Shown: positions 48,453 through 59,299, counted from the first letter of the stretch. The stretch: DNA of 64,000 nt from Poecilobothrus nobilitatus (GCA_947095535.1 OX352774.1:222878965-222942964), one strand, 5' to 3'. Made by a program: numbers and translations. Notes: generated from the letters alone by a model not told the origin.

Positions 48453-48665
48453 TAATAATTAATATGTTTATGGCTTTAGTCTTATGAAATATGCAGTTTA
48501 GTAGTTTTTTTTCGATTATTTATACATAGGACATACATATGATATAATTTATAAATATAACACAAATTCCAGAATAAAATTACACTTTAAGTTGCCAACT
48601 AATAGTATTCTTTAATGTTATAAATTATTTTAGCTTAGTATTTTAAATATATGTATGTATAAATA

Positions 48666-49442
48666 ATGGAAATTCAAAATACTTTTTATAGCAAAGATGA
48701 ATATGTTGAAACAGTGAGTCAAATCTTACCTGTTACAATTAAAATACATATATTTGTTATTTGAGTTGGTATATAAATTTAAGTGTACTAGTATAATATT
48801 CATTTATATTTAGGCATCTGGAAATAAAGTAAGCCGACAAACAGTTTTGTGTGGTTCCCAAAACATTGTCTTGAATGGCAAAGTTATAGTTCAAAGTGGA
48901 GCAATTATAAGAGGAGATTTAGCAAATGTTCGCACTGGTAGATATTGCGTTATAAGCAAAGGTGCTGTGATTAGACCACCGTTTAAACAATTTAGTAAAG
49001 GGTATTAAAAATAAATTAATATTAAACTAATACATACTATGTTCGTTGTTCTTTAGTGTAGCTTTTTTTCCTCTTCATATTGGTGATCATGTTTTTGTGG
49101 GAGAAAACAGTGTAGTATCAGCAGCAACAATTGGTTCATATGTGCATATTGGCAAAAACGTTATAATAGTAAGTTACCAAGGTTTTAGAAAAATATTTTA
49201 TTAGATACTAAATTCAGGGCAGACGTTGTGTGCTGAAAGATTGTTGTATAATAGAAGATGGAGCTATATTACCCCCGGAAACTACAGTTGCTAGTTTTAT
49301 GAGATTTACAAAAAGTGGAACTATAGAAGGAGGTCAAGGTAACCCGAATTTTGTGCCTCCAGCTATGCAAGATCAAATGGTAGATTTTACAAAATCATTT
49401 TATGAGCATTTCCAAAGGTCATCTATACCATTGTTAACTTAA
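48666..49442 (+). CDS. DCTN5: Dynactin subunit 5 (p25)
   Basis: A subunit of the pointed-end complex of dynactin, the dynein activator; with p27 (subunit 6) it helps dynactin bind endosomal cargo. Four exons: 48666-48713, 48814-49001, 49057-49168 and 49218-49442, with GT-AG introns (GTGAGT/TTTAG, GTATTA/TTTAG, GTAAGT/TTCAG) and consistent phases. The product is 190 residues, close to the human length of 182. It starts [20 protein letters not shown]. The core is a left-handed beta-helix of hexapeptide turns: [81 protein letters not shown]. The C-terminal helix region reads [26 protein letters not shown]-like signals lie at about 49506-49543. The gene is complete with no sign of damage. Confidence 0.95.
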
Positions 49443-49796
49443 TTATATTATGTATGTGTATATACCCTATGCACATATTCCAATATTTTTTTAAGTCGTT
49501 TTATACTTTTTATGTTCTATTCTTAATAAAAAAAGAATAAATAAATAACCAATTAGTTATTTCTTTGATTTCTATTTAATAACGAAATCGCAGTCTAATT
49601 GGTTCATCACTGCTTATAAATACTAGTCTATTTTTAAAAACTTACGTTTTGTTGTTTTGTGTATGTAATTTTGAAAAAAAATTATTTTCCAGATTGCATA
49701 TATGTAATATTAATGTAGGTTATAAATATATATTGAAAACATAGTTCATAGATTGAAATACATAATTACGAATTTTTATTAAAAATGAAGCGTTCT

Positions 49797-50960
49797 TAAC
49801 CAGAGTGAAGCATCCCTCAACCAAATTGTTTTGCGAAAAACAGGTACATAGTTGGATATTTTCGTATCTGCTTTTTGAAAAGATTTAACAACTTCTATAG
49901 CTGGAGAAGCTTCTTTTAAATCGTCACTGTAATTTCTATTAGTTTTAAGTAATTTAAACGCTATTTAAAAAATATTTTGGGAATTGTGGGATGGTTCGCT
50001 TTGCAAAATTACATTTTGTTATTATTAAAATTTTAGTTGGTCTATAAACTAAACTTAGACACTAATTATTAATTAAAAACAAATTTTTAAGTAATACTTT
50101 TTTTTATTTTTTAGCATTATCTTATTTGTTAAATTTTGTTTTTAAATTTAAAGAAGTATGTAGATAGTAGAAGAAAAACAGTATTCCTGTTCATGCTCTC
50201 TTTTGTTACAGATAACGTATCAACTATATCAGTTCTTGATTCTTGAAGTAGGAAATAGTAATATAAAAATTATGATGAAAATTGGTGGAATGAATTCAAT
50301 TAATACCAAAAGGATCCGTTTTTTTATTTGGATAACCATCTTTAAACTGAATTAAAAAGGGATTTCTTTCGTATATTTATAATAAATGGCTTTCGACCAC
50401 TCAAATTTTAAAACTGTTTCACTAATTTTCCTATTTCTGAACAAAAAACATTTTCTCCATTTTAATTACTTGAAAAAGATTTTTTTCTCCCTGTTTCATT
50501 TACTGGAATGTAATCTTCTGAAATAAAAATATAATTGTAATATTTTTTCTTTTATAACGCCAAAATCTGAATTCCACGGCAAATATGAATAGCCACTAGT
50601 TATAAAAGCTGATTATTATACCCATTGTGTATGTATTCATCACTTTGTGTAAGGAAAGAGCAAAATTGACATTTTTATATTTCTATTTCGGCCTCGTGAA
50701 GCAATGGGATTATTCCATATTAATATTTTTCGCTTTTTCTTTCGTAGGTCGTGAATCCCAAGACAATAAGTCCATATAAATCCTTTTGTAATAAGCTATA
50801 CCCCTACCTAATACAGGAGTTGGTAATGTTTTCCAATCAAATACTATGGCAGTAGTATCGTCATTTTCAATAGGTGTTTTACTAAAATCTCCTATAAGTT
50901 GTCTTGCTTGGTTAGATTTGGTTCATGCTTCAGAACTTTACCTATTTTCCCCATCCGAAA
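49797..50960 (-). pseudogene. Degraded transposase-like coding region (class uncertain)
   Basis: Minus-strand fragments with protein-like composition: TTAIVFDWKTLPTPVLGRGI, then AYYKRIYMDLLSWDSRP at about 50850-50740, and the terminal piece SDDLKEASPAIEVVKSFQKA, then FRKTIWLRDASLWLRTLHF ending at 49797. The 'FD...LP.P.L..G.AYYKR......W' pattern reminds me of a transposase-like family that is frequent in insect genomes. Many stops lie between. I see no other gene in this 1.2-kb stretch between DCTN5 and Rsf1. Confidence 0.35.
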
Positions 50961-51577
50961 TTAGTACTTTTTTGAAGATTTTAGAAATTTCTGCATCAAT
51001 ACCATTATTTAATAGGTAAATATCTTAAAAAATTATGGTTTGGTAAAAAAATAGGTTAAAATTTGTCCCAGTGCGTTTCCTACTCTGAATGAATATTTCG
51101 CTTTCTTTTTGTTTCCGAAAGTTCAGAAATAACTAATTTCATTATGCGTAAATAAAGTAAGATTATGCTAAAAAGAATTCCAATTAATTTTGTATACATT
51201 TTTTTACTTCCACTTTTGTAATCTGAAATCTTACTACCCAAAAATCTATTTAATTTTATAAAAACTCAATTAAACAAACTAATAATATTTTGATATCAGA
51301 TTTATTTGCACAATTGCTTTTTGAAGTAACTTACATATTTTGTATCTTTAAGTACTTTTTTTTAACTGTGCTTGAATAATTATGTCACTGTAAATGATAG
51401 TGAACTGTAGATATAATTTTTAATGTATTATGATTTATGAGTCAAGTAATTCAAATTGTTTCACCTAAGTGAACTAAATAAATTATTTTTCCAAATTAAA
51501 TTCAAGTAAAATTATCGTTCTTATATACTGTAGCATTTTCTTACACTATTAATCTATATTTTTGACAATATCTATAC

Positions 51578-52339
51578 TTAAAAACGACCCCTTCCTCCTG
51601 CCGGTGACCTACTTCTAAATCTTCCACCTCCGCCGCCTCCCCCACCACCTCCACTACGGCCGCCAAAGCCACCACCACCTCCACCGCCACTCCTGCCCCC
51701 TCCAAATCCACCATCTCGGCCACCACCAAATCCGCCATCTCTACCACCACCATATCCACCGCCACCACCACTTCGTCCACCCCCAAAACCACTATCGCGG
51801 CTTCCACCACCATAGCCACCACCTCCTCCACTGCTTTGTCTACCAAATCCACCGCCACCACCACCCTGTCGCCCACCACTACGTCCACCAAAACCACCAC
51901 CGCCTCCACCACCACCCCCACTAGAACGGAATCCACCACCACCGCCCCCACCCCGACGATCTCTTCCGAAATCTCTGCCCCGATCACCAAAACGCCCACC
52001 ACCTCCTTGTCTTCCTCCACCACCTCTCCTACCTTGTCTTGGACGCCCTTTAGATATTTCAACACGTAACTGAGACCCTAATAGATCTGTTCCATTCAAA
52101 ATGTCACATGCTTTTTCTGCTTCATTGCGGTTCTCATATTCTACAAATGCAAATCCGGGAGGATTAAAAGCTACCCACTGAAATGGTAAATACTTTAATA
52201 AAAATATTGCATATGTAAACGAATGACTTACAACACTATTTAGTTTCCCATATTTTGAAAACTGTTCTTCTAAATCTTCCTTCTTTATTTTGTCAGTTAA
52301 ATTGCCGACATAAACTCTAGTTCCTCGACTATCTCCCAT
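51578..52339 (-). CDS. Rsf1: Rsf1-type splicing repressor (RRM plus glycine-rich tail)
   Basis: An RNA-binding protein that in Drosophila binds SR proteins and represses SR-dependent splicing. Exon 1 is 52339-52232 and exon 2 is 52177-51578; the 54-nt intron has GTAAGT and TTTCAG ends and falls between codons. The spliced product is 235 residues. The RRM covers about residues 7-75: TRVYVGNLTDKIKKEDLEEQ with RNP2 (VYVGNL), then NPPGFAFVEYENRNEAEKAC with RNP1 (GFAFVEYE), and LLGSQLRVEISKGRPRQGRR at the end. The rest is a Gly/Arg/Ser-rich low-complexity tail with GGYGGGR-, GGFGGGR- and GGRSGG-type repeats, ending RSRSPAGGRGRF. The intron has no stop and is a multiple of three, so retention would insert 18 residues inside the RRM. 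The GC-rich tail stands out from the AT-rich surroundings. Start: first ATG of the RRM frame, as in the fly protein. Confidence 0.93.
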   Translation of the reverse strand: MGDSRGTRVYVGNLTDKIKKEDLEEQFSKYGKLNSVVSHSFTYAIFLLKYLPFQWVAFNPPGFAFVEYENRNEAEKACDILNGTDLLGSQLRVEISKGRPRQGRRGGGGRQGGGGRFGDRGRDFGRDRRGGGGGGGFRSSGGGGGGGGGFGGRSGGRQGGGGGGFGRQSSGGGGGYGGGSRDSGFGGGRSGGGGGYGGGRDGGFGGGRDGGFGGGRSGGGGGGGFGGRSGGGGGGGGGGRFRSRSPAGGRGRF

Positions 52340-53912
52340 AATTGAATATCCCTGAAGTTTTTAAAGCGAAGTAAATCAAATCGAAGTGCCTTGTTCTTCT
52401 CGAGGTCTTGTTTGCCAATGTTGATCTGTTTAGTTCTGCTACGAAGATGACGCTTGAAGTTCAATCGAAGTAACTACGCCGACAAATATCAAATAACTAA
52501 ATAATTATTTCAAAAAAAGACGAGAGGTATCGAATGTTCTTTTTAAAAAATAAAATAATTTTTATTGTGGAAGCAGTTTAGATGTTTTTTTTTTACAATT
52601 AGAAGTATTAAGTTAAATAAATCCAAATAAACAAGAATAATCAACCATACTCTCAAATCCAATTTCATCAAAATAAAATATTTACCACAAATTAAAATCT
52701 AGTTGAGGTGGTAAGACTTAACGGACTTAACAATTTTTTATTCTATGCGCTCACGAATATCTCTTTAGCATATTCTATGTTACCAAAATTATTATATTGT
52801 AATTAGGCACCCATAGAACAAGCTGAGATTTAAATTCGTGCATTTATGTTACATACAAATATGTATTAACTACATCAAATTTTAAAAAATTTACTCGAAC
52901 TAAAATGAAATTTCTGCATGCATTTTCTTCTACTTTCTACTTCATATTAGTAAGATATTCTTATAAAAAAAAAATTTGTGTTTGTGACTTGTTCGAGGTT
53001 TCATCGAAATAATTAAATTATTGTTTTTTATTTTAGATATTTTTGTTACGCCGCATATATGAAGATAAATTAATTTTAGTGAAGCAAAATGCGGCGTCAT
53101 ATTTTTACAAAATGGCGGCGCTAAACTATTTCTAGTATATATATAAAAGCGTCGTATCAACTTTAAAAAAATCAATGAAATGGGCGTTAGCTGATTTTAT
53201 TATTAGCGTTTTCTTTGACTTTGCAGTATTTTTTCGATGAAATCGAAGATTAAAATAATTATTCACATTAAATAAACAAGGCACAGGCACTTAGAGATGT
53301 TTAATTGATACAAAACGTCGAAAATAACGTTGAACGTAATTTTGTCGGTTTTTTTTTTTTTTTTTATTTTTATTTTAAGATGTACATATACTGAATTTAA
53401 CGTTACCGTAATTACTTTTGAATCACTATTTCGCTGAATTTTATGTGTATTATCAAGTTATAAAATGGTGGCGGTCCTCCTCCAAAATTGTTTAAGATTA
53501 CTAAATATTTTACTTGAATTTAATTTATAATCAAATCGATGTTAGATGTACTACTTTCCCTATTCAAAATTTCCCTTCTTGACAGCACAATCACCAAAAC
53601 GGAAATGAATCGAAATTGCAAATGTTTCTCTTTTTTTCTAGTCTAAATTAAAATTAATGGTACTGGCTTTGGCTGGCTTGTCTAATGAAGCGCTACCTAT
53701 GTATTAATTTTTGAACATAAAATGATTGCATAATCCATTTGCAAAGTATATAAAGATGTGTTTACACAGTAGATCACAAATCATCATCGTTAATCTATTT
53801 TTATTCAAATCAACGTTTCGAATAGAATCTGTTTCAATTAGGATTAACTGTTACTTTATAAAATAATATTTAATATTTAGTTCAAATTTATGGAAATAAT
53901 TAATACAAAGGG
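52340..53912. other. Rsf1 5' region and AT-rich spacer
   Basis: The first 150 bases hold the probable Rsf1 leader, comparatively GC-rich. Around 53050-53150 two ATGCGGCGTC-like motifs and a TATATATAAAAGCG box are seen but no gene follows. Otherwise nothing supportable. Confidence 0.45.
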
Positions 53913-53974
53913 TGCATTCCTCACCGAGAATTCTGAGTGAGTGAATGAATCGCTTAGAATTTTACTGAGGAATG
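53913..53974. repeat. Small imperfect hairpin (CATTCCTCA ... TGAGGAATG)
   Basis: The two ends of this 62-bp stretch are inverted copies over about 22 bases with mismatches (CATTCCTCACCGAGAATTCT against the inverse of AGAATTTTACTGAGGAATG). It lies immediately left of the large foldback element and may be a tiny MITE or part of its flank. Confidence 0.5.
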
Positions 53975-54765
53975 TTTATTTCGTTAAACTCGAAATGTGG
54001 AATAGGCATCAATTGTTTCATCAATTGAATGGACCATTAATGGACAATTAAATTGATGAACTACCACACACGCCTGTTGAACTATTGAACTTCGTAACCA
54101 TTTTTTTGACATTTTACAATGACACATTGTAGAAGTGTTTTGAGCATTTTAATTTCAAAATATAAATACATATATTATATCATATTAAAAATATAATTTC
54201 TAAACAATGAAAGATTAAATAAAACGTTTATCAACAATAATAAAACAACTAATCTTTGTAACTTTTTATAATAATTAGTTTACAATATTATTTTATTAAT
54301 ACTTTACATAATAGATAATAGGCAATAATTAAAAAAAAATACATGCGAAGATTCAGATGGATGTTAGAAAATATTTTCATGGTTAACTATCTAGATGTAA
54401 AGTTTTATAGATGTAATTATTAGGTACATCTTATTTACTTCAGCTATTGAGATATGATATAGAACAGGTAAAATTAAAACAAGAGCCTAATCACGCCAAA
54501 AGAGAAAAATATTCTTTAGGAATTATATGAGAGAATATTTGCTCATATAAATAAATATTTTCTATTTTTTTAAGCATAATTTTAGATTTTATTTATAATA
54601 CCGAATTCTGTAATAAAATTATGACTTATATAAGTTAACTATGATAAAATATATGATAATTGATAAAATTTGATAAAATTTTTCTCACTCAGCTAATTTT
54701 AACAAAAGATTGATGAGAAAATGAATGACAAGCCTATTACTTATCAAAGTTTTCATCCATACCAA

Positions 54766-55080
54766 TGGACCATTAATTGATGAAAACTGGATGATAAATT
54801 AATTGATGATAGTTCTATTCTCATCCATTTTCTCATCAATCTAGTGTCTAAACCATTGATTGAGAAAAAATGGACCATTAATTGATGAAAACTGGATGAT
54901 AAATTAATTGATGATAGTTAGATTCTCATCCATTTTCTCATCAATCTAGTGTCTAAACCACTGATTGAGAAAAAATGGACCATTAATTGATGAAAACTAG
55001 ATGATAAATTTATTGATGATAGTTCTATTCTCATCCATTTTCTCATCAATCTAGTGTCAAAACCACTGATTGAGAAAAAT
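54766..55080. repeat. Three tandem copies of a 105-bp unit
   Basis: TGGACCATTAATTGATGAAA begins at 54766, 54871 and 54976, giving a period of exactly 105 bp. Copies differ at only a few bases (for example TTAATTGATG against TTTATTGATG in the third). A single related copy lies near 56280-56380, and the reverse complement of part of it near 56020-56090. Confidence 0.85.
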
Positions 55081-57738
55081 GGCTTCTTTTTCTTAAGTTT
55101 TTGGTAATGTTCAGAGTTTAGACAATTTTGTAAATGTCATGTGAAAAATAAATTCAGTTGACATATAAAAATTAAAATGTTCAGCTAATTTGAAATAAAG
55201 AGAAAGATATTGTAGGGGAAAATAAAATAAAGATGAAAGACAAATAATAGAAATAATATGAATTCAAAATGTAAGTTCTCTAAATTTATTCTTCTTTTAC
55301 ATTTAATGAACGTTTTATTTATTTTTGTTTTTTTTACAATTTCAATTATTTGTTTTTGGAAAAATTTTTATTTCTTTAAACAAATTCTGTCTTGCATATA
55401 ATATGTAGAATATATATTATTATATTGTTGATTTATTATGGATAACAAAATATTCCAAACAACGAAATCCATTCTTTATCCATCCATTATTCAAAAATTT
55501 TAATACTAACAACTGTAAGAATATTTACATAGAATAACTAGAAGAATAGAATAATTATTACAATAATTTTAATTCAAATATTTAATTAATTATCTTTTGT
55601 AGTGCCAAATTATTTAAGTTAAAAATTTCAATTCTCTCTTTTATATAAAATTTATTTTCAAATTTATAGATATCAAAGGAAAATGAAATGAAATCAAAAT
55701 TTGTTCAAAAATTACATTTCAAATTTTATATTCGAACATATTTAAAAAGACACACAAAACAACATTTTATTTTAGCTTCCCAAATTAAATTTCAAATCAA
55801 AAAAATTTGTTCAGAAATTATATTTTGATAAAATTAGTTATATGTTCGGAAATTATATATATTCCAAATACATCTACAATATGTCATTGTAAAATGTCAA
55901 AAAAATGGATACGAAATTGAATTTTTCAACAGGAGTGTGTCACAGCTCATCAATTTAATTGTCCATTAATGGTCCATTAAATTGATGAAAAAATTGATGT
56001 GGAAGGGGCCTGAGAACTGGATGAGAATAAAACTATCATCAATTAATTTCTCATCCAGTTTTTATCAATATAATGGACCAGTATGGATGAAAACATTGAT
56101 GTTTGCTTGCCAAGTTTTTACTGGGGTAAAATATTTCTTCATTTAAATTCTTTTTTCTAGCAGGTGAGTACTAGTTGCATACCTGAACTAAACTGATAAA
56201 TTTCGCAATTGGCGCGCTTCAAAAGCGTCAACATTATTTCAAGCATTACTTCTAAAATAAAGCGATTTTCATGGAAAAATAATTGATGATAGTTCTATTC
56301 TCATCCAGTTCTCATCCATTTTCTCATCAACCTAGTGTCAAAATCAGCTGAACGAGAAAAATGGCTTCTTTTTTTTTTTAATTTTTGGGAATGTAGACTT
56401 TAGACAATTTTTTGAAGTTTATTAAGTCATGTGACAAAAAAAAATCAGTTTATATTTAAAAAATGAAGTAAGGAATACGAGGAAATATGAATTTAAAAAG
56501 TAAGTTTTTATTATTGGATAAATAAATAATAAATAAGAATAAAAAAAACTTAATGGTGGCAAAAGGTTGTTTAGAGTCATTTTAACCTTCTTATAGTGAA
56601 AATTACAAAGTTCCAATGAACAAATGACGTGTTACAATATTTTTAAATTCGCTTATTTGTGAAATACATTGTAATAATTAAGTAATAACTTAAAAAAAAA
56701 TTAGTTTAAAATTTAATTTATTGAAAGTTAAAACAAATAATATTGCTTAATATATAAAATTAAATGAAATATATAGAGTTAAATTGTTTTAAATATTTTT
56801 ACCATAGTTAACTTTCAGAATTTTATTACAGAATTTGTTATTATGAATAAAATCTAAAATTATGTTTAAAAAAATAGAAAATATGTTGAAAATAAAGAAT
56901 ATTTTTTTCCCATTTGGCGTGATTTGGCTCTTTTTTTTACATCATATCTCAGTAGCTGAAGTAAATAAGATGTACGTAATATTGTGTGTTATAATATTAT
57001 TTTACAAATTATTTTAGATACTAATTTATTTCGTATTGTAAAATTTGAAATCTAGTTAGTTAACCGTCAAAATATTTTCTAACATCCACCTTCGCATGTG
57101 TTTTTTTTTTAATTATTGTCTATTATGTACGTTTAAGTATTAGTAAAGTATTAATAAAATAATTGTAAACTAATTATTATAAAAAGGTACAAAAATTTGT
57201 TGTTTTATTAATGTTTATAAATAACGTTTTATTATCGTTCATTGTTCAAAAATTATATTTTCAATGTTTTTAATATATATGTATATGTATTTTGAAATTA
57301 TGTTCAGAACGTTCAGAACGCTTCTACAATATATCATTGTAAAATGTCAAAAAAAAGGATACGAATTTAATAATTCAGCAGGCGTGTGTGGTAGCTTATC
57401 AATTTAATTGTCCATTAATGGCCTATATTCCACGTAGCCTCAAAGAACGACTAAAAACGTTTTCACGTGGACTCATATAACCGCCTTACATATCTATGCG
57501 TGTGTGAAAAATATTCATTTTAAAATAAAAATTTGATGCGAGAGGTACGTATCTATAAGAAAAGAACAGAAGAAAAGAAATTGAATTTATATCTGATTTT
57601 GTTTTTTTTTTAATTTTGTATGAACAATTATTATGTATCATACTGTTTCTTCTTCGATTATTTTTGTTTGAATATTTAATAAAGAATGTCATACGTATTT
57701 ACGATTCTAGGCTCGTTTATCGCAAGCATTTCATCGCG

Positions 57739-57845
57739 ATGGAATTCATCGCAAGCAATTCATCGCAAGCAATTCATCGCAAGCAATTCATCGCAAGCAA
57801 TTCATCGTAAGCAATTCATCGCAAGCAATTCATCGTAAGCAATTT
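57739..57845. repeat. 14-bp subterminal tandem repeats of the MULE
   Basis: ATTCATCGCAAGCA repeats about seven times, with CGTAAGCA variants in the last copies. The mirror set on the other side (about 58438-58502) reads GATGAATTGCTTGC and its variants. Such subterminal arrays are plausible transposase-binding sites; that role is inferred. Confidence 0.8.
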
Positions 57846-57954
57846 ATTATTATTTAATTATTTAACTCTGGTAGCCAGAACAATTTAACTACCAGAGTTA
57901 AATCGCGCCATTGTTCTGGCTACCAGAGTTAAATAATTAAATAATAATAAATTG
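57840..57954. repeat. Perfect palindrome, arms ~45 bp, 25-bp loop
   Basis: Left arm 57840-57884 (CAATTTATTATTATTTAATT ... CTCTGGTAGCCAGAACAAT) is exactly inverted at 57910-57954. The 25-base spacer (57885-57909) itself contains TTAACTACCAGAGTTAA, echoing the arms. The absence of mismatches in otherwise decayed DNA suggests a recent origin. Confidence 0.9.
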
Positions 57955-57990
57955 AGTTAAATATTGAAATTTAATTTTTTTTAATATAAA

Positions 57991-58246
57991 TTAAATTCTT
58001 TGTGTCGTGCCTGGTAATGATTTTTTCGCTTCATCTTTTATACTTTTCATATAGCGTGCTACTTCGACTTTCGCTGCTTCTCCAGCATGGTTATGCTCGG
58101 ATGGTGGTACAGAAATCACATTTTTTATTATATGCAATCGTGCCTTACATTTTGTTTTAAAATAGCTTACGCATTTCCAAATAGATTTTTCGAAGAACTT
58201 GTTGTTTACCTTTCTCACTTTCTACGTATGAATATTCAATCTCCAT
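57991..58246 (-). pseudogene. FLYWCH zinc-finger fragment, frameshifted
   Basis: From an ATG at 58246 the minus strand reads MEIEYSYVESEKGKQ, the usual opening of a FLYWCH domain, in one frame. It then continues in another frame from about 58218 with FFEKSIWKCVSYFKTKCKAR, HIIKNVISVPPSEHNHAGEA, AKVEVARYMKSIKDEAKK and a stop at 57991. W-x-C, the second Cys, and the H-x-H pair (HNH) of the zinc site are present; the central 'L...GY.Y' strand is lost at the break. FLYWCH domains bind DNA or protein and occur in mod(mdg4) products and in MULE-encoded proteins. Here it is a dead remnant inside the MULE. Confidence 0.75.
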
Positions 58247-59056
58247 TTAAGTATCCCTATTTTTATTCAGCTTTAATATTATAAATAATATCTGAATAAT
58301 TTTCAATTTTTGAAATTAGAAAATATATTTGATATTACCAATTAAGGCTGCTACATTTTTTTAATTGGAAAATACAAAGTGAATATTACATTAGGTATCG
58401 CATATTCATCGCAATAAACTTCGCGATGAATATTTCCTTGCGATGAATTGCCTGCGATGAATTGCTTACGATGAATTGCTTGCGATGAATTGCTTGCGAT
58501 GAACTTTGCTGTGAATTTATTATTGCGATAAACTAGCCGGATACCGTATTTACATAAAATTTTTCTGACACTACTAAAATTTTTTTTGTTTATTTCCTAT
58601 GTTTTAGTAAAAGAGGAACGTTCAAGCACTATTTTTTGGTTGAAAACGGACTTTTTTCACGACTGAAAATCCCCTTCACAAAAATTAATTTGTTGGTAAG
58701 AGCGTATGAAACGTATGCTAACCTAGTCGTGAGCAGGCTGTATGGAATGTAGGCGAATGGTCCATTTAATTGATGAACAAATTGATGTGGAATAAGGGTT
58801 TGACAGTTTCAAGAAAAATGTTCAAGATAAAAGTGTTTATTTTGTATAGTCAGTCAAAACCAAGAAGTATAAATTTAAATTATTGCTCAACTTTTTAAAA
58901 ATAAAGATTTTTCTTCTAGTTCCGAGATAGAATAGACAATTATAAATTTGTTTGGTTTTGGCTAGATATATACGTCATCATTTCAATAATACCAAATAAA
59001 AAAAAAAGAAAATGTTGGTTTATCTAAAGGAAAGAAATAGTGGAACTTATTTCCTT

Positions 59057-59299
59057 CTAAGTTTTGGCGAATAGTATTTTATTTGCATAGTTACTGTTAG
59101 TTAAATACGACAAAATAGGTCTCACTTTAACTAAAATAATTAGCTTTTTTCTTACTTCCTTGTATATGGTAGCAACCTTCACATTTGTATTTTTCAACTT
59201 CAAAGTAGAATTATCTTCAACATTAATTTTTTTAATTTCCTCGAATTCCAAATACTCTTGAAAATTATAACTATAGTCCTCCTCAGGTCTTACCATCAT
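59057..59299 (-). CDS. Short open frame of unknown nature
   Basis: An 80-residue frame opening MMVRPEEDYSYNFQEYLEFE and then EIKKINVEDNSTLKLKNTNV. It is more balanced and acidic than the usual AT-rich artefacts here, and a donor-like GTAAGA occurs at about 59149. No domain, signal peptide or membrane helix is evident. It may be a first exon or chance. Confidence 0.2.
   Translation of the reverse strand: MMVRPEEDYSYNFQEYLEFEEIKKINVEDNSTLKLKNTNVKVATIYKEVRKKLIILVKVRPILSYLTNSNYANKILFAKT

Larger units (their letters stand above)
57703..58544 (-). mobile_element. Mutator-like element (MULE) derivative with FLYWCH fragment
   Basis: It is flanked by the 9-bp direct repeat CGTATTTAC (57694-57702 and 58545-58553), the duplication length typical of MULEs. 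The ends begin with G; GGCT(C/A)GTTTATCGCA lies a few bases inside each terminus in inverted orientation. 14-bp subterminal repeats (ATTCATCGCAAGCA) lie inside both ends, inverted. The interior carries a FLYWCH zinc-finger fragment, a domain often found with MULE transposases in animals, and a long palindrome. At 842 bp it lacks a transposase, so it is non-autonomous. Confidence 0.7.
57428..58756. mobile_element. Inverted-repeat element inserted in the right arm of the foldback
   Basis: CCTATATTCCACGTAGCCT at the left and, inverted, CCTACATTCCATACAGCCT at the right. The interrupted arm sequence (...CCATTAATGG / AATGGTCC...) continues on both sides, with AATGG repeated. Without the inner MULE it is about 480 bp. 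The right part contains the inverse of CGTTTCATACGCTCTTACC, linking it to the family at 33.4 kb. Confidence 0.65.
53996..58800. mobile_element. Large foldback (long inverted repeat) element, nested insertions
   Basis: The left arm (53996 to about 54660) is matched in inverse order by about 56805-57427. Shared landmarks include CATTAATGGACAATTAAATT, TGACATTTTACAATGA, ACATGCGAAG...GATGTTAGAAAATATTTT and GCCTAATCACGCCAAA. The outermost right bases (GGTCCATTTAATTGATGAAC ... TTGATG) resume at 58757-58795 after an insertion. Arms of over 600 bp are typical of foldback elements. A further partial arm in the same sense as the right one is at 55860-56130, so the structure is compound. TGGAATA(A)GG lies outside both ends and may be a target duplication. 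Confidence 0.75.

Noticed and set aside
51541..52065. Long Val/Glu-rich frame on the minus strand over Rsf1, and a Thr/Pro-rich plus-strand frame at 51836-52069
   Set aside because: Both are shifted or antisense readings of the glycine-rich repeat tail of Rsf1; the extreme composition comes from the GGN codon repeats.
53120..53175. TATA-box promoter (TATATATAAAAGCG)
   Set aside because: No gene follows on that strand, and such strings are frequent by chance in AT-rich DNA.
57739..57845. CRISPR-like short repeats
   Set aside because: The 14-bp units are contiguous with no spacers, lie inside a transposon of an insect genome, and are mirrored at the other end.
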